The position numbers were made by a program, and so were the translations under genes. A DNA stretch of 64,000 nt from Methylophilaceae bacterium (GTDB taxonomy: Bacteria; Pseudomonadota; Gammaproteobacteria; Burkholderiales; Methylophilaceae). A model generated the notes under the pieces. It saw only the letters and a list, made by a program, of their open reading frames with translations. It made no database searches and was not told where the DNA came from. Shown here one piece after another: positions 1 through 9,731 of the stretch (positions are counted from its first letter, which is position 1; each line of letters starts with the position of its first letter). The stretch spans positions 1 to 64,000 of the forward strand of contig CAJPFK010000003.1 of NCBI GenBank assembly GCA_905339275.1, in the 5' to 3' direction.

Positions 1-33
1 ACAGGCACTCACACTTATCGATTGTTCAGATTT

Positions 34-43
34 TTAAAGAGCA
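34..43 (-). promoter_or_regulatory. boxA antitermination element of an rRNA operon leader
   Basis: On the minus strand this reads TGCTCTTTAA, the classic boxA of bacterial rRNA leaders, bound by NusB/NusE to make transcription of the operon Rho-resistant. The bases that follow on the minus strand (positions 33 to 1) resemble the stretch that precedes 16S rRNA in other proteobacteria. The 16S gene itself would lie beyond the left edge; no rRNA gene is inside the window. Confidence 0.75.
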
Positions 44-129
44 GTGTCACCGTAATTCTCCCCCGGCAACCAGGTCCTTCTTCACTTCCCGCTACTCCCG
101 CGTCTCCGCGTCAGCAACAAGAGGTGCGC

Positions 130-157
130 ATTATACAGAGCGCTTTCATTACGTCAA
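130..157 (-). promoter_or_regulatory. rRNA operon promoter, minus strand
   Basis: On the minus strand, TTGACG (157-152) and a perfect TATAAT (135-130) are separated by 16 bp. A GC-rich discriminator (GCGC) follows, as is usual for stringently controlled rRNA promoters. It sits about 90 bp upstream of boxA and points out of the left edge. The stretch 158-252 between this promoter and the tRNA terminator holds no gene and may contain upstream activating sequence. Confidence 0.7.
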
Positions 158-252
158 CAACAAAATTTCTGCTGCGATTTTCACTTACAGCATGCCGCAA
201 TTTTCAGCGCCATACCTTTGGAATTTGTGGTTGTACCACTATCGGGTACCGC

Positions 253-277
253 AAAAATCTAAAGCACTACATGCTTT
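253..277 (-). terminator. Rho-independent terminator of the tRNA-fMet gene
   Basis: On the minus strand a stem AAAGCA / TGCTTT with a 5-base loop (277-261) is followed by AGATTTTT. It lies 8 bases past the tRNA 3' end and separates the tRNA unit from the rRNA promoter downstream. The stem is short and AT-rich, so termination may be partial. Confidence 0.6.
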
Positions 278-284
278 GATTTGT

Positions 285-361
285 TGGTTGCGGGGACAGG
301 ATTTGAACCTGTGACCTTCGGGTTATGAGCCCGACGAGCTGCCAGACTGCTCCACCCCGCG
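285..361 (-). tRNA. initiator tRNA-Met (fMet), anticodon CAU
   Basis: A 77-base cloverleaf is readable on the minus strand, with CCA encoded at the 3' end (287-285). The anticodon is CAT. Initiator hallmarks are present: an unpaired C1-A72 at the top of the acceptor stem and three consecutive G-C pairs (GGG/CCC) closing the anticodon stem. The T arm is ACAGG-TTCAAAT-CCTGT. The gene has its own promoter and terminator and lies directly upstream of an rRNA operon promoter. Confidence 0.95.
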
Positions 362-394
362 TCCGATTCGACAATAGTGCCGTCGAGAGGTGAA

Positions 395-424
395 ACTATA
401 GCAAAATTTACCAGGACGTGTCAA
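395..424 (-). promoter_or_regulatory. sigma-70 promoter of the tRNA-fMet gene
   Basis: On the minus strand TTGACA (424-419) and TATAGT (400-395) are separated by 18 bp. The predicted start of transcription lies about 25 bases before the mature tRNA 5' end. The spacing and the perfect -35 suggest a strong promoter. Confidence 0.7.
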
Positions 425-468
425 CGAGAACAATCAGAATATGACGGAATGAGGACAACTCGCCTGGA

Positions 469-1224
469 CTAAGCAGGGGTGAACAGGGCTCTCATGATAT
501 CCAGATCCTCAAGCGTATCGACGCCGGCAGCTGGTGCATGGCTTGTGACCGCGACGCTTATCTTGTAGCCATGCCACAGCGCGCGCAATTGTTCGAGCGA
601 CTCGTATTGCTCGATCGGCGACGGCTGCAAGCCTGCGTAGGCCTTGAGGAAAGCGGCACGGTAAGCATAAATGCCGATATGCCGGTACACCTGCATTGCC
701 GCCGGCAATTCCTGGCCGTTGGCAAAGGCATCCCTTGGATAGGGTATCGGCGCACGGCTGAAGTAAAGCGCATATCCCCGCTTGTCGATCACGACTTTGA
801 CGATATTGGGATTGAGCATGGATGCTTTATCGTGAACAGGATGACAGGCCGTGGCAATTGCCGCATCGGCATGTTGCGCCAGATTGCCGGCCACCTCCTC
901 GATCAGGGCGGATTCGATCAGGGGCTCATCGCCTTGCACATTGACCACGATTTCGTTATCGGCCCAACCCATTTCCAGGGCAACTTCTGCAATACGGTCC
1001 GTACCGGAAAGATGATCCTGCCGGGTCATCACCGCTTTGTGGCCGTGCTCGCCGACAGCATTGAAGATGCGGATGTCATCTGTTGCAACCACGACCTCAG
1101 CGCCGGTGGACATGGCTTTTTCAGCAACCCGGACGACCATGGGCTTACCGGCAATATCCAGTAGAGGCTTGCCTGGCAGGCGTATGCTGGCATAGCGTGC
1201 CGGAATGACTATCTTGAAGCTCAT
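469..1224 (-). CDS. kdsB: 3-deoxy-manno-octulosonate cytidylyltransferase (CMP-Kdo synthetase)
   Basis: Activates Kdo with CTP to CMP-Kdo in the cytosol, the donor for the inner core of lipopolysaccharide. The 251-residue product matches the usual family length. It begins with the nucleotide-binding [13 protein letters not shown] stretch (residues 8-20), followed by ATDD (47-50), SGTDR (73-77) and NVQGDEP (95-101), all typical of KdsB. I chose the ATG at 1224 because it puts the conserved strand at the N terminus and has AGAGG upstream; the frame stays open 16 codons further into the trm112 gene. It is the last gene of the lpxK-trm112-kdsB series, 4 bp after trm112, so the genes are probably co-transcribed. 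Confidence 0.96.
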   Translation of the reverse strand: MSFKIVIPARYASIRLPGKPLLDIAGKPMVVRVAEKAMSTGAEVVVATDDIRIFNAVGEHGHKAVMTRQDHLSGTDRIAEVALEMGWADNEIVVNVQGDEPLIESALIEEVAGNLAQHADAAIATACHPVHDKASMLNPNIVKVVIDKRGYALYFSRAPIPYPRDAFANGQELPAAMQVYRHIGIYAYRAAFLKAYAGLQPSPIEQYESLEQLRALWHGYKISVAVTSHAPAAGVDTLEDLDIMRALFTPA

Positions 1225-1228
1225 GCGG

Positions 1229-1408
1229 TCAAACCTCTTCCGTATCCGGTAGCCGGCGCGCTTCGTCTTCAAGCATCACGGGAATGTCATCCTTAATCGG
1301 GTATGCAAGACGACAGGGTTTGCACAGCAGTTCCCGTTCCATTTTTTTATAGACCAAAGGCCCCTTGCATACGGGACAGACCAATATCTGAATCAGTTTA
1401 GTATCCAT
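1229..1408 (-). CDS. Trm112 family small zinc-binding protein (YcaR-like)
   Basis: A 59-residue protein starting [16 protein letters not shown]. It has two cysteine pairs, CPVC (11-14) and CKPC (29-32), that form the zinc knuckle of the Trm112/UPF0434 family. In eukaryotes and archaea Trm112 activates methyltransferases; the bacterial role is not settled. In many proteobacteria this gene sits between lpxK and kdsB, exactly as here. It ends 4 bp before the kdsB start and begins 2 bp after the lpxK stop, so translation of the three genes is probably coupled. Confidence 0.9.
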   Translation of the reverse strand: MDTKLIQILVCPVCKGPLVYKKMERELLCKPCRLAYPIKDDIPVMLEDEARRLPDTEEV

Positions 1409-1410
1409 TT

Positions 1411-2412
1411 TTATTTCCTCAATTTCCGGATAATGTAATCGGCAAGCGTATTCTCAACAACTGCGTCGACAGGAAGATACCACCAGTTCTGCCTGGCAAA
1501 GCCGACGCATTTCACTGCATCCTTTTCTGTCATCAATACGATGTCTTCATCGGCAAACTGCAAATCGGCCGCCTGAAAAGGATGATGATCCGGGAAGGCA
1601 TGCTCTTCGACATCCAGCCCCATGCCGCGTAATTGTTGAAAAAATCGCTGCGGATGCCCGATGCCGGCAATAGCATGAATGCGTTTCCCGGCCAGCGCTT
1701 CAACAGCCAGTTCTTGACCGGAGTCCAGCAGATTGCGAATCCCGCCAGCTTTGAGATGCATATTAAAATCTGCACCATGCCCGTTTGTACCATTGTAAAT
1801 GACTGCATCGACTTTACTCAGCCTGGATTCAGGTTCGCGCAAAGGACCGGCCGGAATCAGCTGGCCATTGCCAAGACCGCGCATCCCGTCAACGACCACC
1901 AGTTCGATATCGCGCCGCATGCGGTAATGCTGCAGACCATCGTCGCTGACGATCACATTGCATTCAGGATGGGTACCCAGCAAAGCCTGTTGAGTGGCGA
2001 CCCGGTCACTGCCTGCCCAGACCGGGCAACGCGCTCGCTTTGCCAGCAACACCGGTTCATCGCCGGCCTCTGACGCAGCACTCCCGGCAGTCACTGCAAC
2101 CGGCACGCGGCCTCGGCCGCCATAGCCGCGGCTGATAATGCCGGGGTTATAACCCGCCAGCCTGAGCTGCTCGACCAGCCAGAGAACCAATGGCGTTTTG
2201 CCGGTACCGCCGACACTGATATTTCCCACCACGATTAGCGGGACTGCTGCAGGGTAACTTTTGAGTATGCCGAGCCGATAGGCCAGACGACGACACGAGG
2301 ACAGGAGCCGGAACAACCACGACAATGGCAGGAGCAGAACATGCCATGGGCCGATGCGGTACCATTGTTGCTCCAGCCAGATTGCAAAGCGGTTCCGCAT
2401 GCGCTGATTCAC
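1411..2412 (-). CDS. lpxK: tetraacyldisaccharide 4'-kinase (lipid A 4'-kinase)
   Basis: Phosphorylates the 4' position of the lipid A disaccharide at the inner face of the cytoplasmic membrane. The 333-residue product has an N-terminal hydrophobic anchor (about residues 22-40), the P-loop GGTGKTP (68-74) and the family motif DDGLQHYRM (157-165). The start is a GTG at 2412, immediately after the msbA stop codon; an ATG four codons later (2400) is an alternative, and neither has a clear Shine-Dalgarno. It follows msbA without a gap, consistent with translational coupling of lipid A completion and export. Confidence 0.95.
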   Translation of the reverse strand: MNQRMRNRFAIWLEQQWYRIGPWHVLLLPLSWLFRLLSSCRRLAYRLGILKSYPAAVPLIVVGNISVGGTGKTPLVLWLVEQLRLAGYNPGIISRGYGGRGRVPVAVTAGSAASEAGDEPVLLAKRARCPVWAGSDRVATQQALLGTHPECNVIVSDDGLQHYRMRRDIELVVVDGMRGLGNGQLIPAGPLREPESRLSKVDAVIYNGTNGHGADFNMHLKAGGIRNLLDSGQELAVEALAGKRIHAIAGIGHPQRFFQQLRGMGLDVEEHAFPDHHPFQAADLQFADEDIVLMTEKDAVKCVGFARQNWWYLPVDAVVENTLADYIIRKLRK

Positions 2413-4179
2413 TTAGTGAAATTGTTTTTGATAGAGCTTGGAATAGCTGCCGTTCTGGCGCAGCAAGTCCTCATGGCTGCCGCTTTCGATAATCTCCCCT
2501 TGCTCCATGACCAGAATGCGGTCCGCATTCTCGATCGTGGAAAGGCGGTGTGCGATCACGATGGTTGTACGATTGCGCATCAGTTCATCAAGCGCGGCTT
2601 GTACGTGCTGCTCCGATTCCGTATCCAGCGCCGATGTCGCTTCGTCGAGCAAAAGGATGGGCGCATCCTTGAGAATGGCGCGGGCGATGGCCAGCCGCTG
2701 GCGCTGCCCGCCGGAAAGCCGCACACCGCGATCACCAATCTCGCTCTGCAGCCCATTCGGCAATTGTTGAATGAAGTCCCATGCATGGGCCGCCTTAGCG
2801 GCTGCTATAACCTGCTCTTCGCTCACGCCTCGCAATACGCCATAGGCAATATTGTTGAACACCGTATCGTTGAACAGAATGACATCCTGGCTGACCAGGG
2901 CGAATTGCCGGCGCAGGCTTTTCAGCGACATGGCACGAATATCGAGACCGTCCAGCAGGACCAGCCCCTGCTGCAATTCATAAAATCTGGGCAAAAGATT
3001 CACCAGCGTCGTCTTGCCGCCGCCGGAGCGGCCAACCAGCGCCACCTTTTCACCGGGCTTGACGATCAGGTTCAAATTATTCAAGGCAGGCCGCTTGGCG
3101 TTCTCGTAACGCAGCGTGACTCCACGCAGTTCAATCTCGCCGTTGACACGGCCAATCTCTTTATCGCCGTCATCCATTTCGGGGACGGTGTCTATCAGGG
3201 AAAATACGCTGTGCGATGCTGCGAGACCAACCTGCAGGTCTTCATTGAGCGCGGTGAGGCTTTTGATCGGCGAAATGAGCATGAGCAAGGCACCGATAAA
3301 GGCAGCAAACTCGCCCGCAGTGAAACGCCCGACGGCATAGAAAACCACCAGGGCCAGAGCAACGGCTGCCAGCAACTCAATGACCATGCTGTTGAGGCCG
3401 GAAATCCGCCCCAATCGAATCTGCATGTGGCGGTTCTTGCCCGCAGCCTGTGCAAACCGTTGATATTCATACTCTTCACCGCCGAATATCTTGACCATGC
3501 GCTGGCCGCTTACCGCTTCTTCAACCACTTGGGTCATCTGCCCCATGGTCTGCTGAACTGATTTGCCGGAAGAACGCAGTTTCGGCGTCATCCTGCTCAG
3601 GTACCAGGCCATCAGAGGTGCCATCACGGCAAAAATCATGGTCAGGCGCCAATCCAGATAGAGCATGTAGCCGATCATGCCGATAATTGTCAGGGTGTCG
3701 CGAACAGCGGTCACAGCGACACTGGTCGCTGCTTTTGACATCTGTTCGGTATCGAAGGTGACCTTAGAAGTCACGATACCGGCTGAATGCGCATCGAAAA
3801 AACTGACGGGCAAGGTCATCAATTTGCGGAAAGCATCCAAGCGCAGGCTTTCCACGACCCGGCGGCCAACCCAACGCATGGCGAATGTAGAGATAAAGCC
3901 GGCCAGCGCCCGCAAGGCCAGCAAACCGAACAACATCAATGGCAGGAGACTGAGCTTGGTCGAGTCCTTATTGACGAATCCTTCATCGGTCACCAGTTTG
4001 ATGGTCGCCAGGAAGCCGGTATTGGTCGCAGAAAAAACGACCAGCGCCATTATGCTGATGCTGAACACCAGCCAATGCCGCTTGGCGTATTTGAGCAGCC
4101 GCAGATAGAGCGTCCTGGCGCTTACTTCGGGAGGAGGCAATGCAGCAGGAACTGCCTTGGCAGTTTTAGATTTCGACAT
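2413..4179 (-). CDS. msbA: lipid A export ABC transporter, fused permease/ATPase MsbA
   Basis: Flips core-lipid A across the inner membrane. The 588 residues comprise a six-helix ABC transmembrane domain (about 30-325) and a nucleotide-binding domain with Walker A GRSGGGKT (383-390), signature LSGGQRQR (488-495) and Walker B LLLDEATSALD (509-519). The Walker A has GGGKTT where many MsbA proteins have GSGKST, which still satisfies GxxGxGK[ST]. lpxK directly downstream supports MsbA over a generic exporter. It follows exbD by 32 bp. Confidence 0.93.
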   Translation of the reverse strand: MSKSKTAKAVPAALPPPEVSARTLYLRLLKYAKRHWLVFSISIMALVVFSATNTGFLATIKLVTDEGFVNKDSTKLSLLPLMLFGLLALRALAGFISTFAMRWVGRRVVESLRLDAFRKLMTLPVSFFDAHSAGIVTSKVTFDTEQMSKAATSVAVTAVRDTLTIIGMIGYMLYLDWRLTMIFAVMAPLMAWYLSRMTPKLRSSGKSVQQTMGQMTQVVEEAVSGQRMVKIFGGEEYEYQRFAQAAGKNRHMQIRLGRISGLNSMVIELLAAVALALVVFYAVGRFTAGEFAAFIGALLMLISPIKSLTALNEDLQVGLAASHSVFSLIDTVPEMDDGDKEIGRVNGEIELRGVTLRYENAKRPALNNLNLIVKPGEKVALVGRSGGGKTTLVNLLPRFYELQQGLVLLDGLDIRAMSLKSLRRQFALVSQDVILFNDTVFNNIAYGVLRGVSEEQVIAAAKAAHAWDFIQQLPNGLQSEIGDRGVRLSGGQRQRLAIARAILKDAPILLLDEATSALDTESEQHVQAALDELMRNRTTIVIAHRLSTIENADRILVMEQGEIIESGSHEDLLRQNGSYSKLYQKQFH

Positions 4180-4211
4180 ACGGAGCGTCGATATTCAAAT
4201 AGTAAAGAACT

Positions 4212-4637
4212 TTAAGAACCGCTGGGTTCTTGAGCTGGGAACGTAATATTGGGGAAACCCGCCTTGCGTGATGCATCCAATACCTTAATCACCGACTGAT
4301 GTGTCGCCTCGGCATCGGCTTCAATGATGACGGTAGGCTCCTTGCCGTCACCAGCAGCTTTTCTCAGCGCGAGGCTGATGCCATCGGTACTCTTGTCCTC
4401 GACATCCTGGCCGTTGATCACATAACGACCGCTCGCAAAGACGCCAACGGAAATGACCAGCGGCTTGTCTTCTTGTGCTGAGGCTGTTTCGGAGGTCGGC
4501 AGATTGATCTGCAGCTCATTCACCCGCGAGAAAGTCGCACTGACGATCAGGAAGATGATAATGACCAGCAATACATCAATCAGCGGAATAAAGTTGATTT
4601 CCAATTCTTCCGCTTTTTTACCACGCTGAAAATTCAT
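4212..4637 (-). CDS. exbD: ExbD/TolR family biopolymer transport protein
   Basis: A 141-residue inner-membrane protein with a short cytosolic N terminus, one transmembrane helix (about 16-36) containing the conserved proton-carrying Asp21 in PLIDVLLV, and a periplasmic domain. With the ExbB-like protein encoded 20 bp upstream it forms a proton-motive-force motor of the ExbBD/TolQR class. No TonB, TolA or TolB gene is adjacent. The position beside msbA and lpxK is common in betaproteobacteria, so a role in envelope maintenance is plausible, but the client is not shown by the sequence. Confidence 0.9.
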   Translation of the reverse strand: MNFQRGKKAEELEINFIPLIDVLLVIIIFLIVSATFSRVNELQINLPTSETASAQEDKPLVISVGVFASGRYVINGQDVEDKSTDGISLALRKAAGDGKEPTVIIEADAEATHQSVIKVLDASRKAGFPNITFPAQEPSGS

Positions 4638-4657
4638 GATATGACCTTCAGCTCCGT

Positions 4658-5266
4658 TCAGCCTTGACGCTCGCCGTGGATGATCTCCACCAGCTTGATG
4701 GCCTGCTGCTCCATATCAACGATGAAGCCGTCCACCCTGCCGCGGAAGTATCGATAGAAAATCATTGCGGGGACCGCCACTACGATGCCGCCCGCAGTGT
4801 TATACAAGGCCACCGAAATGCCGCGTGCGAACTGTGCAACATCATGGCCGGTGGAAGTAAACGCGCCGAACAGCTCGACCATGCCGATGACAGTGCCCAG
4901 CAGCCCCAATAACGGCGCTACGGTGGCAATCGTACCCAAAGTATTCAGGTATCGTTCCAGCTTGTGGATGACGACACGACCGGACTCTTCGACGGACTCC
5001 TTGATCACTTCACGCGAATTATTGGCATTCAGCAATGCGCTGGCAAAAATTTCACCGAGCAATGAATGTTGTGCGAGCTTGTTGCAGGTTTCCCTGGTAA
5101 TGCCGCCCTGGGCCACCATCCTGCTCACTTCAGCCAGCAGGGATTTAGGTACCACCACATTTGCACGCAGCGCCCACAAGCGTTCGCCAATAATGGCGAC
5201 AGCCACAATCGAGGCGAAAATCAGCGGCCATATCGGCCAACCTGCCGCCTGAACAATCTCCCACAC
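4658..5266 (-). CDS. exbB: MotA/TolQ/ExbB proton channel family protein
   Basis: A 202-residue integral membrane protein with three predicted helices (about 10-30, 110-135, 150-175). It carries the conserved stretch TVAPLLGLLGTVIGM of the MotA/TolQ/ExbB channel domain. Partner of the ExbD protein just downstream. It begins 35 bp after comEC ends on the same strand. Confidence 0.92.
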   Translation of the reverse strand: MWEIVQAAGWPIWPLIFASIVAVAIIGERLWALRANVVVPKSLLAEVSRMVAQGGITRETCNKLAQHSLLGEIFASALLNANNSREVIKESVEESGRVVIHKLERYLNTLGTIATVAPLLGLLGTVIGMVELFGAFTSTGHDVAQFARGISVALYNTAGGIVVAVPAMIFYRYFRGRVDGFIVDMEQQAIKLVEIIHGERQG

Positions 5267-5301
5267 GTGAAGCTCCTTGATATTCCAAAAGTGTCGCTAC
5301 T

Positions 5302-7713
5302 TTAGCGTGTGACGCCATTTTCAGCAAGCGGGCTTGCGCCGGAACGATTATCATCAAGACGTAAGTCGGTTTGCCAGTAGCGCTTTCGATACTGCCTCCA
5401 GCGTGTAATCTCAATGCCTTCTGCACGGGTGAAATTCAGGATCACAGCACCATCGCTGTCTGAACGATACATTTTGCTGCCATGGGCTTTATAACGGGAT
5501 ACGACACTTGGATGCGGATGATGGTAGCGATTGCGATAGCCCATGGTAAATATCACCGCATCCGGCTTGACCCTGTCCATAAAGGCTTCGGTCGACGAAG
5601 TCTTGCTGCCGTGATGCGGGGCAACCAGGACATCCGTCTTCAGCGTAACGCCCGATCGGACCAGCGCATACTCTGCCGCCTTCTCGACATCTCCGGGAAT
5701 CAACAGGTTGCCGTATCGACTGGTAATCCGCAAAACGCAGCTACGGTCATTGTCCCTGATCTGCGGCTCGAGATAGGCCTCCGGTTCAGGATAGAGCATG
5801 TCAAAGCGCACACCATCCCATTCCCACGATTGCCCGGCATGGCATCGCACATGCGGATAGCCTGCAACCAGCGAATGCTCCCTGGCCAGCGAACTGGCTA
5901 TCCAGCCCACCGGAACTTGTGCCAGCACCGATGCTGCACCGCCGCTATGATCGGAATCATCGTGGCTGATAATCATGGCATCCAGCGTGCGTGCGCCAGA
6001 GGCGCGCAGATAAGGTACGACTATGCGCTGCCCGCTGTCACTTTGCGAAGAGTAGTATGGCCCGGTGTCATAGAGTAAAACATGCCTTGCCGTTGTGATC
6101 ACCACGGCAAGGCCCTGTCCGACATCCAGCACGGCAACCCGCATCGCACCATGCTCCGGCCTGGCCGGCTGCACAAGGAACATCGGCAACAGGCCAATGA
6201 CGCCCAGCCAGCGCAGCGGAAAACCTCGTGGCAACAGTATCCACAATACGGAAAACACGGCCAGGGGAATCGTCCAGAACGGCGGCGCCTGCTGCTGCCA
6301 GACACTGGCAGGCAAGCCGGCCAGCCATTCCATCGCCAGCATGCAATAAGTCGTTACCTCGTGCCCGAGCAGCAATATCCAGTCGATGGGCAGCATACTG
6401 CCCGCCAGCGTCAAGGGCACGACGACCAGGCTGATGACCGGAATGGCAATGGCATTGGCAAGCGGCGAAATCAGCGAGACCTGCTGGAACATTGCCAGCA
6501 GCAAAGGCACCAACCCCAGAGTAACGGCCCATTGCGTCTTGACTGCTTCCCGCAGCCAGTGAGCGGGCCTTAATCGCCCGTTCATTGCGTAGGCAATGAC
6601 CGCAACCGCACCGAATGAAAGCCAGAAACCGGCAGCCAGCACCGCCCAGGGGTCGAAGATGACAACCGCCAGCAAGGCATAAGCCAGCACCCTCCCCATC
6701 GACACATTACGCCCCATCCATAGCGCCAGCGCAAAAACACTCAGCATGTACAAAGTTCGCTGCGTGGGAATGGAAAATCCGGCAATCAGCGCATAAAGCA
6801 ACGCGACCAGCGCCCCTGCCAGCGTTGCAGCCTTGCGTGCCGGTAGTTTCAGCGTCAAACCCTCCAGCCGGCGCCAGATTGCATAAGTCAGGCCGAATGC
6901 CAGCCCGGCCAGCATGGTGATATGCAACCCCGAGATGCTCATCAGATGATTGATTCCGGTTCGCAGGAATACCTGCCAATGCTCCCGGGAAATTCCGCCG
7001 TCATCGCCGATCGCCAGCGCTTTGAGCACGCCGGCATACGGCTTGCCTTCCAGCACCGCATCCATGCGCTTGCGAATGGATTCGCGCACGACCTCGATGA
7101 GATATTGCGGCCGGTAAACACGCGCTTTCAGCAACTGGTTGTCAACGCTCTTTCTGATATACCCGCTGGCACGCAGGTTGCGTTCCAGCGCCCAGGCCTC
7201 GAAATCGAAACCATGCGGATTGGCAAGGCCATGCGGCCTTCTCAATCGCACCGTCAGTTGCCAGCGCTCGGCTGCATGAAAACTGGCATTCAGCACCGGC
7301 TGCCCGGAAAAGCCCTGGGCGTTGTGTGCAATGGAGATACGGCCGGGCACGCTGGCGCCACGTGTCAACACCTGTTCGACATCGAATTCGAAACGCTGAC
7401 CGCGCTCATGGGATTGCGGCACACTCGCCACGACGCCAATCAACCGGATGTCTTTGCCTTCCAGCGCTTCGGGAAGAGCGTCGGCCAAGCGGGAATGGGC
7501 ACAAAGTGCTGCCCAGAAAAAACCGCTGCAGAAAACCAGGAGTATCAGCGCAATGCGCTGGAGAATACGGGATAGAGAACCGGTGGCGGATCTCGCCCGA
7601 TAGGCAAGCACTGCCAGAGGTAATAAAGCCAGTGCCCACTGAATATCAGGAAGCACCGGTAATTGCTGTAATACCCAGGCGCCGAAAACAAAAAACAGCG
7701 CCAGCAAAACCAT
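5302..7713 (-). CDS. comEC: DNA internalization competence protein ComEC/Rec2
   Basis: Inner-membrane channel that passes one DNA strand into the cytosol during natural transformation. The 803-residue product has an N-terminal DUF4131-like region with hydrophobic segments, the Competence domain with HLMSISGLH (256-264) and many transmembrane helices (to about 510), then a metallo-beta-lactamase-like domain with DVGQG (530-534) and SHDDSDHSGG (583-592). It appears full length. Together with the type IV pilus genes elsewhere in the window it suggests the cell could be naturally competent. Its place between lolD and exbB is typical of betaproteobacteria. Confidence 0.95.
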   Translation of the reverse strand: MVLLALFFVFGAWVLQQLPVLPDIQWALALLPLAVLAYRARSATGSLSRILQRIALILLVFCSGFFWAALCAHSRLADALPEALEGKDIRLIGVVASVPQSHERGQRFEFDVEQVLTRGASVPGRISIAHNAQGFSGQPVLNASFHAAERWQLTVRLRRPHGLANPHGFDFEAWALERNLRASGYIRKSVDNQLLKARVYRPQYLIEVVRESIRKRMDAVLEGKPYAGVLKALAIGDDGGISREHWQVFLRTGINHLMSISGLHITMLAGLAFGLTYAIWRRLEGLTLKLPARKAATLAGALVALLYALIAGFSIPTQRTLYMLSVFALALWMGRNVSMGRVLAYALLAVVIFDPWAVLAAGFWLSFGAVAVIAYAMNGRLRPAHWLREAVKTQWAVTLGLVPLLLAMFQQVSLISPLANAIAIPVISLVVVPLTLAGSMLPIDWILLLGHEVTTYCMLAMEWLAGLPASVWQQQAPPFWTIPLAVFSVLWILLPRGFPLRWLGVIGLLPMFLVQPARPEHGAMRVAVLDVGQGLAVVITTARHVLLYDTGPYYSSQSDSGQRIVVPYLRASGARTLDAMIISHDDSDHSGGAASVLAQVPVGWIASSLAREHSLVAGYPHVRCHAGQSWEWDGVRFDMLYPEPEAYLEPQIRDNDRSCVLRITSRYGNLLIPGDVEKAAEYALVRSGVTLKTDVLVAPHHGSKTSSTEAFMDRVKPDAVIFTMGYRNRYHHPHPSVVSRYKAHGSKMYRSDSDGAVILNFTRAEGIEITRWRQYRKRYWQTDLRLDDNRSGASPLAENGVTR

Positions 7714-7727
7714 ATAACGAGTACCCG

Positions 7728-8417
7728 TTAACCCTGGATTTCTATAGGCAGCAGCGCACCGTCCTGTAATCGGTACTGGCGGTGCATCCTGGCGGCCAAT
7801 TCCATGTCATGGGTGACTACGATCAGGCTCGTCCCTTGCTCCCGGTTCAGGTTCAGCAGCAAATCAAAGACGCTGTTGGCGGTGCTCCTGTCGAGATTGC
7901 CGGTTGGCTCATCCGCCAGCACACAAAGCGGCTGCGTCACCAGGGCCCGGGCAACTGCGGCACGCTGCCGCTCTCCGCCGGAAAGTTCGCCGGGCATGTG
8001 TTCCAGCCTGTGTTGCAGGCCGACTTTCCCAAGCACTTCCCTGGCCTGTTGCATGGCGTCATTGCGCGCTACCCGGCGAATCATCAGGGGGATCGCGACA
8101 TTCTCGATGGCCGTGAACTCGGGCAGCAAATGATGAAACTGGTAAACAAAACCCAGCGACTGGTTTCTCAAGCGGCCACGTCCGGCTTCATCGAGCCCGG
8201 CGAGATTCTGCCCCATGATCCTGACCTCTCCCGCGCTCGGCTCATCCAGCCCGCCAAGCAGGTGCAGCAAGGTACTCTTGCCTGACCCCGAAGCACCGAC
8301 GATAGCCACCTGCTCGCCTGCATCGACATCAAGGCTGATGTCTTCCAGTACGGAAACATCCAGTCCGGAATACGTCTTGTGCAAACCCTTGCAACTCAGA
8401 ATATTTTTATTACTCAT
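7728..8417 (-). CDS. lolD: lipoprotein-releasing system ATP-binding protein LolD
   Basis: ATPase of the LolCDE complex that extracts outer-membrane lipoproteins from the inner membrane. 229 residues with Walker A GASGSGKS (41-48), signature LSGGERQR (145-152) and Walker [10 protein letters not shown]. The start overlaps the end of the LolC/E permease gene by 8 bp. That overlap and the permease neighbour distinguish LolD from the closely related MacB-type and FtsE ATPases. Confidence 0.95.
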   Translation of the reverse strand: MSNKNILSCKGLHKTYSGLDVSVLEDISLDVDAGEQVAIVGASGSGKSTLLHLLGGLDEPSAGEVRIMGQNLAGLDEAGRGRLRNQSLGFVYQFHHLLPEFTAIENVAIPLMIRRVARNDAMQQAREVLGKVGLQHRLEHMPGELSGGERQRAAVARALVTQPLCVLADEPTGNLDRSTANSVFDLLLNLNREQGTSLIVVTHDMELAARMHRQYRLQDGALLPIEIQG

Positions 8418-9675
8418 AACGCAACGCCTCGGCGGGATTCATTTTTGCGGCTTTCCAGCTTGGGTAGAGCGTAGCAAGCAGACTGAGCAGGAACGACAGC
8501 AGAACGATCATGGAAACATCGGACCACAGCAACTGCGAAGGCAAGTCGCTGATGTAATAGACATCTTTCGCCAGGAACTGGATATTGAACAGCCGCTCGA
8601 TAAACGGCACGATCACGTCGATATTGAATGCAACGATGATGCCGCAGATACCGCCCAGTATGGTGCCGATAAACCCGATCAGCGCCCCTTGGACAATGAA
8701 TATCTGCATGATGCTGCGCGGGCTTGCGCCGAATGTCCGCATGATGGCGATATCGGCACGTTTGTCGGTGACGGCCATGACCAGTGTCGATACGATATTG
8801 AAAGCCGCAACGGCCACGATCAGGGTCAGGATGATGAACATCACACGCTTTTCCATCTGCACGGCACGAAAGAAATTGGCGTGCTGTTGCGTCCAGTCGC
8901 TCAAGTAATAAGGGCCGCTATTGCTCAACAGGCTGGTCAGGTCCCGCGACACTGCCGGCGCCCTGAACAAGTCGTCCAGCTTGAGCCTCACACCGGATAC
9001 GTTCTCGCCCATGCGATAAAGCTTGGCTGCGTCATCCATATGGATCAGCGCAAGGCCGGCATCGTATTCGTACATGCCGATCTGGAACATGCCGACCAAG
9101 GTGAACTGTTTGATGCGCGGCACCACGCCGGTTGGCGTGAACTGTCCCTGCGGGGCCATCAGCACCACTTTGTCGCCGACAATCAGGCCAAGCGACTGGG
9201 CAAGCTCTACCCCGAGCACGATGCCGAACCCGCCCGGCTTCAGATCATCAAGGGAACCGGCGCGCATATGCGCTCCCAGTTCTGCGACCTGATCCTCCAG
9301 TGCCGGCAGCACGCCACGCACGATGGTTCCCTGCACGGCCGGTCCGTTGGACAGCATGCCCTGCGCCATGATGTAGGGAGCTGCGGCACGCACATGTTCG
9401 GTTTTACGCAACTCGGCAGTCAATGACGGCCAGTCCGCCAGCACATTGTTGGCGCCGGTGATCTGCAGATGGGATGCAACCCCGAGAATGCGGGTACGCA
9501 GTTCCTGCTGGAATCCGTTCATCACCGACAGTACGACGATCAGCGCCGCCACACCTAGCGAGATGCCGACCATGCTGGTCATGGAAATGAACGAAATAAA
9601 ATGATTGCGACGTTTGGCGCGCGTATAGCGCAGGCCGACGAACAGCTCGAAAGGCAGGGAGTTTAAAAATGACAT
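8410..9675 (-). CDS. lolC: lipoprotein-releasing system transmembrane protein LolC/LolE
   Basis: A 421-residue permease with one N-terminal membrane helix (about 28-52), a large periplasmic MacB-like domain and three C-terminal helices (about 270-300, 320-350, 380-410). The N-terminal [20 protein letters not shown] pattern is typical of LolC/LolE. Only one permease gene is present here, so it may act as a homodimer (LolF-like) or a second copy may lie elsewhere. It is the first gene of the long minus-strand envelope cluster. Confidence 0.93.
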   Translation of the reverse strand: MSFLNSLPFELFVGLRYTRAKRRNHFISFISMTSMVGISLGVAALIVVLSVMNGFQQELRTRILGVASHLQITGANNVLADWPSLTAELRKTEHVRAAAPYIMAQGMLSNGPAVQGTIVRGVLPALEDQVAELGAHMRAGSLDDLKPGGFGIVLGVELAQSLGLIVGDKVVLMAPQGQFTPTGVVPRIKQFTLVGMFQIGMYEYDAGLALIHMDDAAKLYRMGENVSGVRLKLDDLFRAPAVSRDLTSLLSNSGPYYLSDWTQQHANFFRAVQMEKRVMFIILTLIVAVAAFNIVSTLVMAVTDKRADIAIMRTFGASPRSIMQIFIVQGALIGFIGTILGGICGIIVAFNIDVIVPFIERLFNIQFLAKDVYYISDLPSQLLWSDVSMIVLLSFLLSLLATLYPSWKAAKMNPAEALRYE

Positions 9676-9731
9676 GGCCGGATTCTAACAGGGAAACTGC
9701 GTCATTGTTCTCTTGGCACCGATCTCCGGAT

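Noticed and set aside
22-279. 85-codon plus-strand frame at the left edge
   Set aside because: Lies across the rRNA leader, promoter and tRNA terminator on the other strand; no domain and no ribosome site.
2341-3561. Long plus-strand frame (406 codons) antisense to msbA and lpxK
   Set aside because: The opposite strand has complete MsbA motifs; the antisense translation has no recognisable domain and arises from codon bias.
8215-9426. 403-codon plus-strand frame over lolC/lolD
   Set aside because: Shadow of two genes with clear motifs; rich in His, Gln and Arg, typical of antisense frames here.
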